A stretch of DNA of 64,000 nucleotides from Sphingobium sp. MI1205 (GTDB taxonomy: Bacteria > Pseudomonadota > Alphaproteobacteria > Sphingomonadales > Sphingomonadaceae). The position numbers were made by a program, and so were the translations under genes. The notes under the pieces are model-generated. The model did not search any database and was not told where the DNA came from. It saw only the letters and a list, made by a program, of their open reading frames with translations. Position 1 is the first letter of the stretch. Each line of letters opens with the position of its first letter. The stretch is from positions 1,059,501 through 1,123,500 of the forward strand of contig NZ_CP005188.1 in assembly GCF_001563285.1 (NCBI RefSeq). Direction: 5' to 3'. Positions 62,932 to 64,000 of the stretch are shown one piece after another.

Positions 62932-64000
62932 GTGACCGCCACCCGCCCACTCGCCGTTATCATCCTTGCCGCAGGCCAAGGCACCCGCATGAAGTCTACC
63001 AAGCACAAGGTGCTGCATCCGGTGGCTGGCCGGCCAATGTTGTTGCACCTGCTGAGCAGCATCGCTGAACTCAAGCCGGAGCGACAGGTCGTGGTGGTCG
63101 GCGCTGGCCGGGAGCAGGTGGAGGCGGAGGTGTCTGGCACTGGAGCGGTGATCGCGGTGCAGGACCAGCAACTGGGGACGGGCCATGCCGTGGCGCAGGC
63201 GCATGATGCGCTCGCCGGTTTTGCTGGTGACATATTGATCCTCTATGGTGACGTGCCTCTGGTGCGGCCTGAGACCATGCGAGCGATGCTGGACCGACTT
63301 AATCAGGGGGATGACCTGCGTGCTGTAGTCCTGGGGTTCCGTCCTGAGGATGCTGCCGCCTATGGACGGATCATCACCTCAGGCCAGGGCATCATCGAGA
63401 AGATGGTCGAGTATAAGGATGCCAATGCGGACGAGCGCGCCGTTACCTTGTGCAATTCGGGCCTGATGGCTGTGCGATCGACCGACCTGTTCGTGCTGCT
63501 CGACCAGATTGGCAACGATAACGCGGCTGGCGAATATTATCTGCCCGACGTCGTCATGCTGCCCGGTGCCCAGAGTGCGGTCATAGAGGCTGAGGCATGG
63601 GAAGTCGCGGGGGTTAACAGCCGCATGGAACAGGCAGTCGTTGAGGCCGCCTGGCAGGACCGGCGCCGCAGCGAAGCGATGCGCGACGGAGCTACGCTCG
63701 TCGCGCCGGAAACGGTGTTTTTCGCCTATGATACGGTGCTGGGTCGCGATGTTCTGATCGAACCCAACGTTGTGTTCGGGCCGGGGGTCACAGTTGCTGA
63801 CAATGTGGTCATCCACGCCTTTTCTCACCTTGAAGGGACGACCATTGATGCGGGGGCGGAGATCGGTCCCTATGCGCGGCTACGTCCCGGAGCAAAGATT
63901 GGGATCAATGCGAAGGTTGGCAATTTCGTCGAAGTGAAAAAGGCGGAATTGGGTGAAGGCGCGAAGGTCAATCACCTGTCTTATATAGGCGACGCCAGCA
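62932..64000 (+). CDS. glmU: GlmU, N-acetylglucosamine-1-phosphate uridyltransferase/glucosamine acetyltransferase, 5' part
   Basis: 356 complete codons before the window ends; the reading frame is still open. Starts at GTG (62932). Pyrophosphorylase domain: VIILAAGQGTRMKSTKHKVL, QQLGTGHAVAQAHDALAG, LYGDVPLVRPETM and YYLPDVVMLP; then the linker and the beginning of the left-handed beta-helix acetyltransferase (FGPGVTVADNVVIHAFSHLE; IGPYARLRPGAKIG). Makes UDP-GlcNAc for peptidoglycan and LPS. The acetyltransferase active site and C-terminal end lie outside the window. Confidence 0.96.
   Translation, partial: MTATRPLAVIILAAGQGTRMKSTKHKVLHPVAGRPMLLHLLSSIAELKPERQVVVVGAGREQVEAEVSGTGAVIAVQDQQLGTGHAVAQAHDALAGFAGDILILYGDVPLVRPETMRAMLDRLNQGDDLRAVVLGFRPEDAAAYGRIITSGQGIIEKMVEYKDANADERAVTLCNSGLMAVRSTDLFVLLDQIGNDNAAGEYYLPDVVMLPGAQSAVIEAEAWEVAGVNSRMEQAVVEAAWQDRRRSEAMRDGATLVAPETVFFAYDTVLGRDVLIEPNVVFGPGVTVADNVVIHAFSHLEGTTIDAGAEIGPYARLRPGAKIGINAKVGNFVEVKKAELGEGAKVNHLSYIGDAS

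Overview
The window is a 64-kb, GC-rich, gene-dense stretch of a Gram-negative alphaproteobacterial chromosome, most like the Sphingomonadales (Sphingobium/Sphingomonas type). Evidence: TorF-type porin, PhoK-type alkaline phosphatase, long EpsC-type serine acetyltransferase, CarD, FdxA, TlyA, and three copies of an intergenic palindrome with the core GTTCGGGCTGAGC, which I recall as common in sphingomonad genomes. I see no rRNA, tRNA, CRISPR array or intact insertion sequence. The species cannot be named from the sequence alone.

Region 1 (1-14.0 kb) looks like a stress/energy-economy island: the 3' part of ppsA, an abutting P-type cation ATPase, a small conserved ORF, an exported methyltransferase-like protein, a duplicated DUF6766-type membrane protein, an MgtC/DUF4010 membrane protein, a small heat-shock protein, an Lpp-like coiled-coil lipoprotein followed by an L,D-transpeptidase, an orphan Rap1a/Tai-type protein, and a glycosyltransferase/glycogen-debranching pair. 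Region 2 (14.3-22.5 kb): a DEDDh exonuclease; two paralogous OmpR-type response regulators, the second with a histidine kinase, bracketing a beta-carbonic anhydrase - SulP - TorF cassette; then serine acetyltransferase. Region 3 (22.6-34.9 kb): PhoK-like phosphatase; DsbD-like thiol reductase with tlyA; an RND efflux pair with tspO; ubiK, a YbjN protein, proC, a half-length asparaginase-domain protein and a small membrane protein. Region 4 (34.9-40.9 kb): carD, fdxA, an S4 RNA-binding protein overlapping a SUV3-like helicase gene, and an M23 endopeptidase.

Region 5 (40.9-50.4 kb) is the most unusual part. It holds two nucleotidyltransferases (one LicC-like), a CDP-alcohol phosphatidyltransferase with a complete motif, a HIT protein, a Wzx-like flippase, two glycosyltransferase-like proteins, and two paralogous proteins resembling CDP-glycerol glycerophosphotransferases. 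The outer genes look markedly more AT-rich than the central ones. I infer a locus for a phosphodiester-containing, teichoic-acid-like glycan or lipid head group, with exchangeable flanks around a conserved core.

Region 6 (50.5-64 kb) is central metabolism: sdhB, a hotdog thioesterase with zapE, then mdh-sucD-sucA-sucB-lpdA (no sucC in the window), with a hairpin between sucD and sucA and a palindromic repeat whose end merges with the lpdA ribosome-binding site. A diguanylate cyclase, a phosphoglycolate phosphatase and the 5' part of glmU close the window.
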